A stretch of 13,950 bases of DNA from an uncultured Oscillibacter sp. (GCF_910587525.1 NZ_CAJULS010000058.1:1-13950), one strand, 5' to 3'. Positions 1 through 5,277 are shown, counted from the stretch's first letter. Made by a program: numbers and translations. Notes: a model not told the origin generated them from the letters alone.

Positions 1-912
1 GTTCAAAACCGCTTCCCGAAGGGCGTCAAGGGGATATTCCGGCATATCCTGCCGCCTTCCCGTTCTCGGATCGATGCGTACAGCAATGCGCATATTGCTG
101 CGCAGGAAGCTGACCGCACCCTCCAGCATTTCCACCAGGGTGCCCTCAATGCGTTTGCTGTCCAGGAAACGCCTTCCTGTTTCATCCACTTCCCCCATCT
201 CGGTGCCTGGCACGCGGGACGCGATGATACTGAGCTGGGGGAAATAGGCCTGGGGATACAGGCTGAACAGCAGGACCGCTGTGAGGGTGAACTGCCCCTC
301 CTTTTGCAGTCCGGTCAGCTCATAGAGCTGCTCCGCAGGAACTGAGGCGAAATTGGGGCGGTCCAGCTTGCGCTTCAGCAGATACTGCTCCAGCTGGACC
401 TGATCCAGAGCGGAGGAGGAGATTCCCGCCACCGGTCGCAGATCGTCCCGGCTCCGCTTGCGGTAGGCCTCGTAGCTGTAGACCTCGTACTCGGTCATAG
501 GCTTATCGGCATCGCCCACCCGGATGAAAGACCCCTTGAGACGGCCCCGCGCTGTTTTGAAGCAGGGGCGCTCCGCCAGATCCAGTGGGGGGATCTCCGC
601 CGCCACAAACAGCATGGTCCCCTCTCCATAGACCGATAAAACAGGACGCACCACCGGGGTCATGGATTCACCCACCTCCATCAGTTTCTTTTGGAGGTCC
701 TGGGCATCATAGACTCCAACCTTGGCAAACCCTTGTTTTTCATCCAGACCAAATAAAAGCATCCCGCCCTCATTCTGGTTGGCGAAGGCAGAAAACGTGT
801 CATAGAGCCGCTCCGGACATCCCTTGTTGGCGGCCTTGACCTCCAGGGTCTGTTCCTCGCAATTTCGCTGCTGAACTCTTAAAAGCAGTTTTCCAAATTC
901 TTCTTCCAGCAT
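1..912 (-). CDS. AlbA_2 (Schlafen-type) domain ATP-binding/regulatory protein, 3' part outside window
   Basis: The frame is open from an ATG at 912 to the window edge, giving 304 residues with no stop, so the C-terminus is missing. AGGAG lies 7 nt before the ATG. Residues about 18-140 look like an AlbA_2 (divergent AAA-4, Schlafen-like) domain: an acidic CEEQTLEVKAA start, then FANQNEGGMLLFGLDE at 43-58 and the strand GSFIRVGDADKPMT near 127-140. The segment PEYPLDALREAVLN at the window edge matches the region that in this family leads into an ATPase-like or winged-helix C-terminal half. Members are annotated as ATP-binding or putative DNA-binding/transcriptional regulators; their substrates are mostly unknown, and some sit in defence or stress loci. 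No signal peptide or membrane segment is visible. It is separated from the SASP gene by a hairpin, so it is probably its own transcription unit. Confidence is good for the domain and low for function. Confidence 0.8.
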   Translation of the reverse strand, partial: MLEEEFGKLLLRVQQRNCEEQTLEVKAANKGCPERLYDTFSAFANQNEGGMLLFGLDEKQGFAKVGVYDAQDLQKKLMEVGESMTPVVRPVLSVYGEGTMLFVAAEIPPLDLAERPCFKTARGRLKGSFIRVGDADKPMTEYEVYSYEAYRKRSRDDLRPVAGISSSALDQVQLEQYLLKRKLDRPNFASVPAEQLYELTGLQKEGQFTLTAVLLFSLYPQAYFPQLSIIASRVPGTEMGEVDETGRRFLDSKRIEGTLVEMLEGAVSFLRSNMRIAVRIDPRTGRRQDMPEYPLDALREAVLN

Positions 913-936
913 AAGCACACTCCTTATTTAAGCCGC

Positions 937-1001
937 AAGAACATAAGAAAGAAAGGGGATAAGTAAGACTTTTCTTATATTAGTTCTTATGTTGTTATGT
1001 T
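937..1001. repeat. Cluster of AACATAAGAA-like repeats upstream of the AlbA_2 gene
   Basis: Just upstream of the AlbA_2 gene the motif AACATAAGAA occurs at 940-949 on the plus strand. Its exact inverse, TTCTTATGTT, is at 984-993. Degenerate copies lie at 972-981 (TTCTTATATT) and 995-1001 (TTATGTT). The region is AT-rich against a GC-rich background. Position and repetition suggest operator sites or a promoter region for the minus-strand gene. No clear -35/-10 pair was found, so the regulatory role is inference. Confidence 0.45.
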
Positions 1002-1055
1002 CCTAGAAACATCATAACAGACAAGAGAAGAAAAATCAATCGAAAATGCACAATT

Positions 1056-1086
1056 CACCCGCAGAGAGCTGTACTCCCTGCGGGTG
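1056..1086 (-). terminator. Hairpin downstream of the SASP gene, probable terminator
   Basis: CACCCGCAG at 1056-1064 pairs with CTGCGGGTG at 1078-1086, a perfect 9-bp stem with a 13-nt loop. It lies 20 nt past the SASP stop codon. In the minus-strand direction the downstream stretch is only loosely T-rich; on the plus strand a pyrimidine-rich run follows. Termination is likely but not a textbook case. Confidence 0.5.
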
Positions 1087-1105
1087 GGTTCTCTTTCTAT
1101 TCACT

Positions 1106-1369
1106 TTACAGGTATAGTCCCGCCCGATATGTAACCATCACCCGATGCCCCGCCGCCGTCCGGTCCGCCCGCGCGAAACTCATATTTCGCGCGGGTATCA
1201 TCTTCTTGACCATCTGGCCGCCCACGGAGCCGGCCTCGCGGCTGGTGAGGTCGCCGTTATAGCCCTCCTTCAGGTTGACGCCAACCTCGGCGGCAGCCTC
1301 CATCTTGAACTTATCCATAGCGGCACGAGCCTCGGGAACATTGATCTTGTTGTTGTTCTTGCTGGACAT
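1106..1369 (-). CDS. Alpha/beta-type small acid-soluble spore protein (SASP) with unusual C-terminal tail
   Basis: 87 residues. Residues 1-58 are a clear alpha/beta SASP: NVPEARAAMDKFKMEAAAEVGV, with the EVGV germination-protease (GPR) cleavage region at 28-31, then GYNGDLTSREAGSVGGQMVKKMI at 36-58. These proteins saturate forespore DNA, protect it from UV and heat, and are degraded as an amino-acid source at germination. AAGGAG lies 8 nt before the ATG. A sigma-G-like promoter is proposed at 1437-1466. The odd part is residues 59-87: a basic/aromatic tail without family resemblance whose DNA contains a perfect 11-bp hairpin. Family members normally end with a short helix soon after this point. 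The tail may come from an insertion or a frameshift; a one-base shift would reach a TGA at 1182-1180, inside the hairpin loop. The SASP identity is near certain; the tail being translated as shown is less so. Confidence 0.93.
   Translation of the reverse strand: MSSKNNNKINVPEARAAMDKFKMEAAAEVGVNLKEGYNGDLTSREAGSVGGQMVKKMIPARNMSFARADRTAAGHRVMVTYRAGLYL
1168..1195. repeat. Perfect 11-bp inverted repeat inside the SASP 3' end
   Basis: CCCGCGCGAAA (1168-1178) and TTTCGCGCGGG (1185-1195) are exact reverse complements around a 6-nt loop. The hairpin lies within the open reading frame, exactly where similarity to SASPs stops. It would be a very stable structure in the mRNA. Confidence 0.85.
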
Positions 1370-1436
1370 AGCAATTTCTCCTTTTCATCAATCATACTTG
1401 CTGATTTGCGTGCGGGTCCATTGGGTATCGCGAGCA

Positions 1437-1466
1437 TAGTTTGACTCGAACCGTCGGGAATATCCG
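1437..1466 (-). promoter_or_regulatory. Candidate sigma-G-type promoter for the SASP gene
   Basis: On the minus strand, CGGATA (1466-1461) and CAAACTA (1443-1437) are separated by 17 nt. They compare with the forespore sigma-G pattern of a -35 like TGAATA and a -10 like CATNNTA: four of six positions match, and one defined -10 position is mismatched. The 5' leader would be about 65 nt. Regulation by sigma-G is expected for SASP genes; the exact site is inferred by eye. Confidence 0.4.
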
Positions 1467-1535
1467 TTTTTTCCGCCGGAAATTTTTGTGAACCATACAC
1501 AGATATTCCGCCGCTTTTTCTGCCCCTTCTGAAAA

Positions 1536-1544
1536 TGATAATAT
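1536..1544 (+). promoter_or_regulatory. Candidate extended -10 promoter for the HMA-like gene
   Basis: TGATAATAT fits a TGn extended -10 joined to TAATAT, in an AT-rich patch 80 nt upstream of the GTG start. No good -35 box is seen 17 nt upstream, so this is a weak call. Confidence 0.3.
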
Positions 1545-1625
1545 ATAGTATATCTGTTTCACGCGCTCCTCATTTACATTTTTTTGCTCCCACGGGATAT
1601 CCTATCCGCAAAGGAGTTGGTTGCT

Positions 1626-1853
1626 GTGGCTCGTCTGAGCACGTATTTCTCCCTGGAGGACGCCGCCGGAAAACACGACGCGGCACTGCTGAAACGGGAG
1701 CTGGACACCCTGCCGGGTGTCACCTCCGTCAGTGTCAGCGGCAACGGGTGCCTGGCGGTAGACTATGACACCTCCGGCGTCCGGCAGGAGCAGATCCTGC
1801 AAAAGGTTCAGGAACTTGGGTTTCAGCTGCGGGATCATCTGGACGGGGAGTAG
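1626..1853 (+). CDS. HMA-fold small protein lacking the metal-binding CXXC
   Basis: 75 residues from a GTG start. AAGGAG at 1611-1616 stands 9 nt before that GTG; an ATG at 1584 lies upstream of this site and is unlikely to be used. The pattern is beta-alpha-beta-beta-alpha-beta: ARLSTYFSLED, then KHDAALLKRELDTLPGVTSVSVSGNG, then CLAVDYDTSGVRQEQILQKVQELGFQL. This matches heavy-metal-associated (HMA) domains such as CopZ. Where CopZ-like proteins carry CXXC, this protein has AAGKHDAAL, and its only cysteine is in the middle loop (GNGC). Classical copper chaperone activity is therefore doubtful. The gene stands alone, diverges from the SASP gene and ends in a strong shared terminator. Fold assignment is moderate to good; function is unknown. 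Confidence 0.75.
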   Translation: MARLSTYFSLEDAAGKHDAALLKRELDTLPGVTSVSVSGNGCLAVDYDTSGVRQEQILQKVQELGFQLRDHLDGE

Positions 1854-1895
1854 AAAAACGGCGCGTGCCAAAGGCACGCGCCGCCGCTATTTTTC
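1854..1895. terminator. Bidirectional intrinsic terminator
   Basis: CGGCGCGTGCC (1859-1869) and GGCACGCGCCG (1873-1883) form a perfect 11-bp stem with an AAA loop. A-run AAAAA at 1854-1858 gives the U-tract for minus-strand yigZ transcripts, directly after the stem. TTTTT near 1890-1895 serves the plus-strand HMA-like gene. It separates two convergent genes. Confidence 0.9.
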
Positions 1896-2522
1896 CTCTT
1901 CTCTGGGGCCGGGCAGATACTCCTCTCCCGCCGCCGTCATCTCCAGTTTACCGGCGGAGAGCTCCGTCAGCCTGGGAGCGAATGCCTCCGCTCCCCCGGC
2001 GGGAAAGGCAGCCCGCAGCCTCACATCCGCACCGTAAACCGTGTCCCGCACCACGCCGCCGCAGGCGGCGATGTCCAGCTTGACCCGCTCCAGCAGCGGA
2101 TACGTACAGGGAACCTCCCACAGCGTCCACAGGCTCACCCGGCACACCCCCGCCGCATCCAGCGCGTCTTTTGCCCCCCGGGTATAGGCCCGGGTCAGAC
2201 CTCCGGCTCCCAGCAGGATGCCGCCAAAATACCGGGTCACCACACAGCAGACGTTGGTGACCTCTTGGCGCTGGAACACATTCAGCATAGGCTGTCCGGC
2301 GGTGCCCTGGGGCTCGCCGTCGTCGGAGTAGCGGACGGCCCCGTCTTTCAACAGGTAACACCAGCAGTGGTGGCGGGCGTCGTAATACTGTTTCCGGACC
2401 GCCTCCAGATGGGCCCGGGCCTCCGTCTCGGTCTCCACCCGCCAGAGATGGCTGATAAAGCGGGAGCGCTTTTCCGTGAACTCGCCCTCGGCATCCCCGA
2501 AGGGCACACGATAATCAGACAT
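1887..2522 (-). CDS. YigZ family protein (IMPACT/UPF0029 fold)
   Basis: 211 residues from the ATG at 2522, with GAGGTG 6 nt upstream. An in-frame GTG at 2531 would overlap that ribosome site and is rejected. Family signatures are clear: DARHHCWCY at 48-56, YSDDGEPQGTAGQPML at 65-80, and RYFGGILLGAGGLTRAYT at 97-114, the UPF0029 hallmark. The remaining C-terminal part (about 130-211) fits the ferredoxin-like domain (DUF1949) found in YigZ. The eukaryotic relative IMPACT regulates Gcn2; bacterial YigZ has been linked to translation or nucleic-acid binding, but its biochemical role is not settled. It is cytoplasmic and about the family's usual length. It is monocistronic by appearance, ending in the shared terminator at 1854-1895. 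Identity is confident, function open. Confidence 0.93.
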   Translation of the reverse strand: MSDYRVPFGDAEGEFTEKRSRFISHLWRVETETEARAHLEAVRKQYYDARHHCWCYLLKDGAVRYSDDGEPQGTAGQPMLNVFQRQEVTNVCCVVTRYFGGILLGAGGLTRAYTRGAKDALDAAGVCRVSLWTLWEVPCTYPLLERVKLDIAACGGVVRDTVYGADVRLRAAFPAGGAEAFAPRLTELSAGKLEMTAAGEEYLPGPREEEK

Positions 2523-2584
2523 AAGCAGCACCTCATTTCGGGGGTTGTTTTTTACGCATGCGCAAGGGGCTTCCTGAAAGCCCT

Positions 2585-2663
2585 GTAGGGTCGGCTATCA
2601 GCCGCCCGTCTCCCAACGAACACCGGATTTCCCTTTGGACGGGCGATTGATAATCGCCCCTAC
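2585..2663. repeat. MITE-like palindromic intergenic element (paired hairpins)
   Basis: This is a 79-bp unit with 26-bp terminal inverted repeats at 2585-2610 and 2638-2663 (21 of 26 positions match) around a 27-bp spacer. Each arm is itself a hairpin: GGGCGATT-gat-AATCGCCC at 2641-2659, and a CGGCT-atc-AGCCG core at 2592-2604. Four of the five differences between arms are paired changes that keep each hairpin intact. No open reading frame of interest is inside. From general familiarity, GTAGGGGCG-type hairpins are scattered in genomes of this bacterial group; copy number here is untested. Confidence 0.65.
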
Positions 2664-2712
2664 GCGCCGAATCTCCCTTGGGGCGGGCCTGCCGCGCCAC
2701 CGGTAAACGGCC

Positions 2713-2952
2713 TCATGATTGGAGGTCCTCCGAAGGGGGCAGCATATCCCGCACATCGGTCCGGCCCGCCAGATAATCCAGATTCACCTGAAAATGGTCC
2801 GCCAGGGCAAGAAAAACCGAATAGCTGGGGAATCCCTCTCCATTTTCCACTCTCTGATAATTCCGAAGCGTAATATCGATTGCTCTGGCAACGCGCTCTT
2901 GTGATTCATTCCGCTCTTTTCGAAGTTCTTTTACTCTCTGTCTAATTTCCAT
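2713..2952 (-). CDS. XRE-family (Cro/C1-type) helix-turn-helix regulator
   Basis: 79 residues, a single-domain repressor-type protein. The HTH_3 domain spans about residues 5-61: IRQRVKELRKERNESQERVARAI, then the recognition-helix region DITLRNYQRVENGEGFPSYSVFLALADHF, then the usual NLDYLAGRTD end. No extra ligand or dimerisation domain is present; the last 15 residues are an acidic tail. AAGGAG lies 7 nt before the ATG. It is transcribed away from the 90-aa unknown gene, with 78 nt between starts holding a palindrome at 2985-2996, so self-regulation and control of the neighbour are plausible inferences. No clear promoter of its own was found. The MITE-like element lies downstream. Confidence 0.9.
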   Translation of the reverse strand: MEIRQRVKELRKERNESQERVARAIDITLRNYQRVENGEGFPSYSVFLALADHFQVNLDYLAGRTDVRDMLPPSEDLQS

Positions 2953-2963
2953 CTGATAACTCC

Positions 2964-2992
2964 TTGACAGGGATGCAAATTTATGTTAATAT
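2964..2992 (+). promoter_or_regulatory. Strong sigma-A promoter for the 90-aa gene
   Basis: A consensus -35 TTGACA (2964-2969) is followed after 17 nt by TAATAT (2987-2992), which is preceded by TG one base away (TGT at 2984-2986), an extended -10. Transcription would start near 2999, about 20 nt before the ribosome site GGGAGG. Confidence 0.75.
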
Positions 2993-2996
2993 TAAC
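2985..2996. promoter_or_regulatory. Palindromic operator candidate overlapping the -10 box
   Basis: GTTAATATTAAC is a perfect 12-bp palindrome covering the -10 box of the plus-strand promoter, in the gap between the XRE gene and its divergent neighbour. Such placement would let a dimeric repressor block polymerase. Binding by the adjacent XRE protein is inference. Confidence 0.5.
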
Positions 2997-3030
2997 GTAT
3001 TCTTTTCGACGCACTTAAGGGAGGTACACA

Positions 3031-3303
3031 ATGTCCGATTTCATGCTCTGGCTCCACGCCAACTATATCCGTCCCCAGCTGGACGCCGTCCCTCCGGAGG
3101 ATTACAGTGCCCATTTCGACCTTGTAAAAAACGAGCTGCCGCCCTTTGCCTGGGAGGAATTGGACAAATGCCTGGAGTTCACCGCCATCCACGCCTTCGC
3201 CCTGGGCTTCCGCACCGGAAAGGGACTGGCCTGGCATATTCCCGCCGGGTCTCCCGAGGCTCCTTCCTCTGAGCCGAGGGTGGCCCGCCTCACTCCGCGA
3301 TAA
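3031..3303 (+). CDS. Small conserved-looking protein of unknown function
   Basis: 90 residues starting at an ATG with GGGAGG 6 nt upstream. I do not assign a family. The first 70 residues look folded and mostly helical: MSDFMLWLHANYIRPQLD, then EDYSAHFDLVKNELPPFAWEELDKCLEFTAIHAFALGFRTGKGL. The C-terminus (PAGSPEAPSSEPRVARLTPR) is proline-rich and probably disordered. There is no signal peptide and no clear membrane segment. It has a near-consensus promoter with a palindrome over the -10, divergent from an XRE regulator, so it is probably repressed by that protein under some condition. Its last 14 bases overlap the 3' end of hflX on the opposite strand. That the gene is real rests on its promoter, ribosome site and amphipathic sequence; function is unknown. 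Confidence 0.75.
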   Translation: MSDFMLWLHANYIRPQLDAVPPEDYSAHFDLVKNELPPFAWEELDKCLEFTAIHAFALGFRTGKGLAWHIPAGSPEAPSSEPRVARLTPR

Positions 3304-4561
3304 AGGGCTCCATCCGTCCCAAAGTCCTGGGGCCGCAGACCGCCGTCACAGCGATGGTCTCGCCGTACTCCACATTCTCCACCTTGGCCTCCCGGTACAG
3401 CGTGTCCACCAGGCCGCCTTTGTCGTAAGGGATATGGAGCACCACCCGCCGGACGCCCTTGTCCAGCTTCCGGCCGATCAGCTCCAGAAGTCTCTCCACA
3501 CCCTCGCCGGTTTTGGCGGAGATGGCGCAGATGTCCTCTCCGTGGGGCATAATCTCCCCCACAGGAAGCCGGTCATACTTATTGAACACGTCAATACGGG
3601 GCAGCTCCCCGGCGCCCAGCTCGGCGATCAAACTCTCCACCACCTGGGCCTGGAGCTGCCACTCCGGGTTGGACACGTCGATGACGTGGAGCAGCAGATC
3701 GGCGTACTCCAGCTCCTCCAATGTGGCCTTGAAGGCCTCCACCAGCTGGTGGGGGAGCTTTCGGATAAAGCCCACCGTGTCAGAGAGCACCACGTCCAGG
3801 GTATCGTCCACCGCCAGCAGGCGGCTGGTGGTGTCCAGGGTGTCAAAAAGGCGGTTGTTGGCCGGGATACCCGCCCCGGTGAGGCGGTTTAACAGCGTGG
3901 ACTTTCCGGCGTTGGTGTAGCCCACGATGGCCACCACCGGAATTTCGTTCTTCCGCCGCTGCTGGCGCTGGGTGCCCCGCACCCGGCGCACGTCCTCCAG
4001 GTCATCCCGGAGCTTGTCGATCTTCCGCCGGATGTGGCGGCGGTCCGTCTCCAGCTGGGTCTCGCCGGGACCCTTGGAGCCGATGGGCCCCTTGCCGCTG
4101 GTGCCCGCCTGGCGCTCCAGGTGGGTCCACATGCCCGTGAGCCGGGGCAGCAGGTAGCGGTACTGGGCCAGCTCCACCTGGAGGCGGCCCTCCTTTGTCT
4201 GGGCCCGCTGGGCGAAGATGTCCAGAATCAGCCCGCAGCGGTCCAGCACCTGGACGCCCAGCAGGTCCGTCAGCACCCGCTGCTGGGAGGGGGAGAGGTC
4301 GTTGTCGAAGATGACCATAGTGGCCTCCACATTCTCGCAGTAGAGCTGCACCTCCGCCACCTTCCCCTCGCCGATGAAGGTTCGGGGATCCGGCGCGGGG
4401 CGGTTTTGGAGCACGATGCCCACCGTCTCGCCCCCGGCGGTCTCCACCAGGGCAGAGAGCTCCTCCATGGTCTCCTCGCTGGCGTTCTCCTCTTTTTTCA
4501 GCACCGGTGAGTGCAGACCCACCAGCACCACTTTGTCTCGAATTTCTTCTGTTTGCCGCAT
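3290..4561 (-). CDS. hflX: HflX, ribosome-associated GTPase
   Basis: 423 residues, normal family length. HflX is a GTPase that binds the 50S subunit and splits stalled or stressed ribosomes. The N-terminal HflX domain covers about residues 10-200, including FIGEGKVAEV (62-71), FDNDLSPSQQRVL (85-97), and the glycine-rich linker GTSGKGPIGSKGPGETQLE near 153-171. The G domain follows: G1 GYTNAGKST at 214-222, G3 DTVGF at 261-265, G4 NKYD at 327-330, G5 SAK at 348-350. A C-terminal domain of about 60 residues completes it. The start ATG has AGAGG 4 nt upstream, a short gap but the only good choice. Upstream lie two inverted repeats and a TTGACA box (4670-4675). The gene overlaps the convergent 90-aa gene by 14 bp. 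Identity is secure. Confidence 0.97.
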   Translation of the reverse strand: MRQTEEIRDKVVLVGLHSPVLKKEENASEETMEELSALVETAGGETVGIVLQNRPAPDPRTFIGEGKVAEVQLYCENVEATMVIFDNDLSPSQQRVLTDLLGVQVLDRCGLILDIFAQRAQTKEGRLQVELAQYRYLLPRLTGMWTHLERQAGTSGKGPIGSKGPGETQLETDRRHIRRKIDKLRDDLEDVRRVRGTQRQQRRKNEIPVVAIVGYTNAGKSTLLNRLTGAGIPANNRLFDTLDTTSRLLAVDDTLDVVLSDTVGFIRKLPHQLVEAFKATLEELEYADLLLHVIDVSNPEWQLQAQVVESLIAELGAGELPRIDVFNKYDRLPVGEIMPHGEDICAISAKTGEGVERLLELIGRKLDKGVRRVVLHIPYDKGGLVDTLYREAKVENVEYGETIAVTAVCGPRTLGRMEPFIAE

Positions 4562-4576
4562 AATACCTCTTTATTG

Positions 4577-4629
4577 ATTGGGAATGGGGCGTTTGAAATC
4601 CGTCCCGTTCTCCGCGCCCCAATCCCAAT
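4577..4629. repeat. 15-bp imperfect inverted repeat in the hflX leader
   Basis: ATTGGGAATGGGGCG (4577-4591) pairs with CGCCCCAATCCCAAT (4615-4629) with one mismatch and a 23-nt loop. It sits 16 nt before the hflX start codon. No U-run follows it toward hflX; on the plus strand CTGTTTTTC follows, but no plus-strand gene feeds it. It could be a leader structure affecting hflX expression or a remnant of a palindromic repeat. Confidence 0.6.
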
Positions 4630-4640
4630 TTCTGTTTTTC

Positions 4641-4685
4641 AGAAGCGGTATTCACCGGCGCTGAACGCCTGTCAATACAGCTTCT
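4641..4685. repeat. Long nested hairpin at the end of the flavin reductase gene
   Basis: AGAAGCGGTATT (4641-4652) pairs with AATACAGCTTCT (4674-4685) at 11 of 12 positions. Inside the loop, GGCG (4657-4660) pairs with CGCC (4666-4669). The hairpin overlaps the first base of the flavin reductase stop codon. It may act as a terminator or mRNA stabiliser for that gene, though no U-tract follows on the minus strand. Confidence 0.6.
4647..4675 (-). promoter_or_regulatory. Candidate promoter for hflX
   Basis: On the minus strand a perfect TTGACA (4675-4670) is followed after 17 nt by AATACC (4652-4647), a poor -10. The elements lie inside the nested hairpin 4641-4685, so the TTGACA match may be fortuitous. 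Confidence 0.3.
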
Positions 4686-5200
4686 CAGCCGGCGGAGTAG
4701 GCCTCCACAATCTCGCCGGTGTAGATCCGGTGCCAGCCGCCCTTCTCGCCATAGTAGGGAAGGATTTTCTCCTGTCCGGCTACGACGCACTCCGGCTCCA
4801 TGTCCTGGACGTACAGCTTCCGGCACACCAGCACAGCCTCTGCCTCCTCAAAGAAGGGGGCGTCTCCGGCTCCATAGCGGACCGTCAGTCCGCACTCCTT
4901 GATTTTATCCACATCCCGGCCGCTCCTGGAGCCGCAGAGGGCCATGGTCTTCTTTTCGCCCTCCGGCAGGACGGATACCGTGAAATAGTCCTGATCCTCC
5001 ATAAATTGATAGGTGTACCGCTCCGGGCGCACATAGACGGTACACACCGGCAGGTTCCACAGCCGGCCCGTCTGGCACCAGCCGATGGTCATGGTGTTGC
5101 AGCTCTTCCGGTCTCCGGCGGTCAGCAGGGCGTTTTGGGCGCTGAAGGCTTGGAGCAGTTCGGAGGCCAGCTCCTTGGGGTCCGCAGGGTGCAGTTTCAC
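4685..5200 (-). CDS. Flavin reductase-like FMN-binding domain protein
   Basis: 171 residues from a GTG start, with GAGGAG 9 nt upstream. The sequence fits the flavin reductase-like/FMN-binding split-barrel family: NALLTAGDRKSCNTMTIGW near 23-41, a region that in this family contacts FMN, then VCTVYVRPERYTYQFMEDQDYFTVSVLPEG at 52-81. Members range from flavin reductases to proteins of unrecognised activity; the partner is unknown here. There is no signal peptide, so it is cytoplasmic. It has its own candidate promoter with an inverted repeat over the -10/start region (5225-5262), and a terminator separates it from rpmE upstream. A downstream hairpin overlaps the stop codon. The family call is good; the substrate cannot be inferred. 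Confidence 0.88.
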   Translation of the reverse strand: MKLHPADPKELASELLQAFSAQNALLTAGDRKSCNTMTIGWCQTGRLWNLPVCTVYVRPERYTYQFMEDQDYFTVSVLPEGEKKTMALCGSRSGRDVDKIKECGLTVRYGAGDAPFFEEAEAVLVCRKLYVQDMEPECVVAGQEKILPYYGEKGGWHRIYTGEIVEAYSAG

Positions 5201-5224
5201 AGTTACCAGCTCCTCTCAAATAAA

Positions 5225-5243
5225 CGCATATCCAGTATATGCG
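5225..5243. promoter_or_regulatory. Inverted repeat over the flavin reductase promoter start region
   Basis: CGCATAT (5225-5231) and ATATGCG (5237-5243) form a perfect 7-bp inverted repeat with a 5-bp centre. It covers the proposed -10 box and start site of the minus-strand promoter, a typical operator position. No regulator is identified. Confidence 0.45.
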
Positions 5244-5262
5244 CTCCGGCGGAAAAAGTAAA
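5234..5262 (-). promoter_or_regulatory. Sigma-A-type promoter for the flavin reductase gene
   Basis: On the minus strand TTTACT (5262-5257) and TATACT (5239-5234) are separated by 17 nt. They match four of six and five of six consensus positions. Transcription would begin near 5227, about 27 nt before the GTG start. Confidence 0.6.
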
Positions 5263-5277
5263 CACCAAAGCACAAAG

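Noticed and set aside
1270..1500. A 76-codon minus-strand frame overlapping the SASP start
   Set aside because: It overlaps the SASP core in another frame and covers the likely promoter; no family resemblance.
2554..2583. Short palindromes (ACGCATGCGC, GGGCTT/AAGCCC) upstream of yigZ as a terminator
   Set aside because: The stems are short and no T-run follows in either direction.
2713..3303. Calling the XRE/90-aa pair a toxin-antitoxin system
   Set aside because: The genes are divergent rather than co-transcribed and the 90-aa protein matches no toxin family I know; kept only as a regulatory pair.
4002..4826. A 274-codon minus-strand frame spanning the start of hflX and the end of the flavin reductase gene
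   Set aside because: It is a shifted frame of two well-supported genes with low-complexity R/G/P content; hflX motifs are continuous in the other frame.
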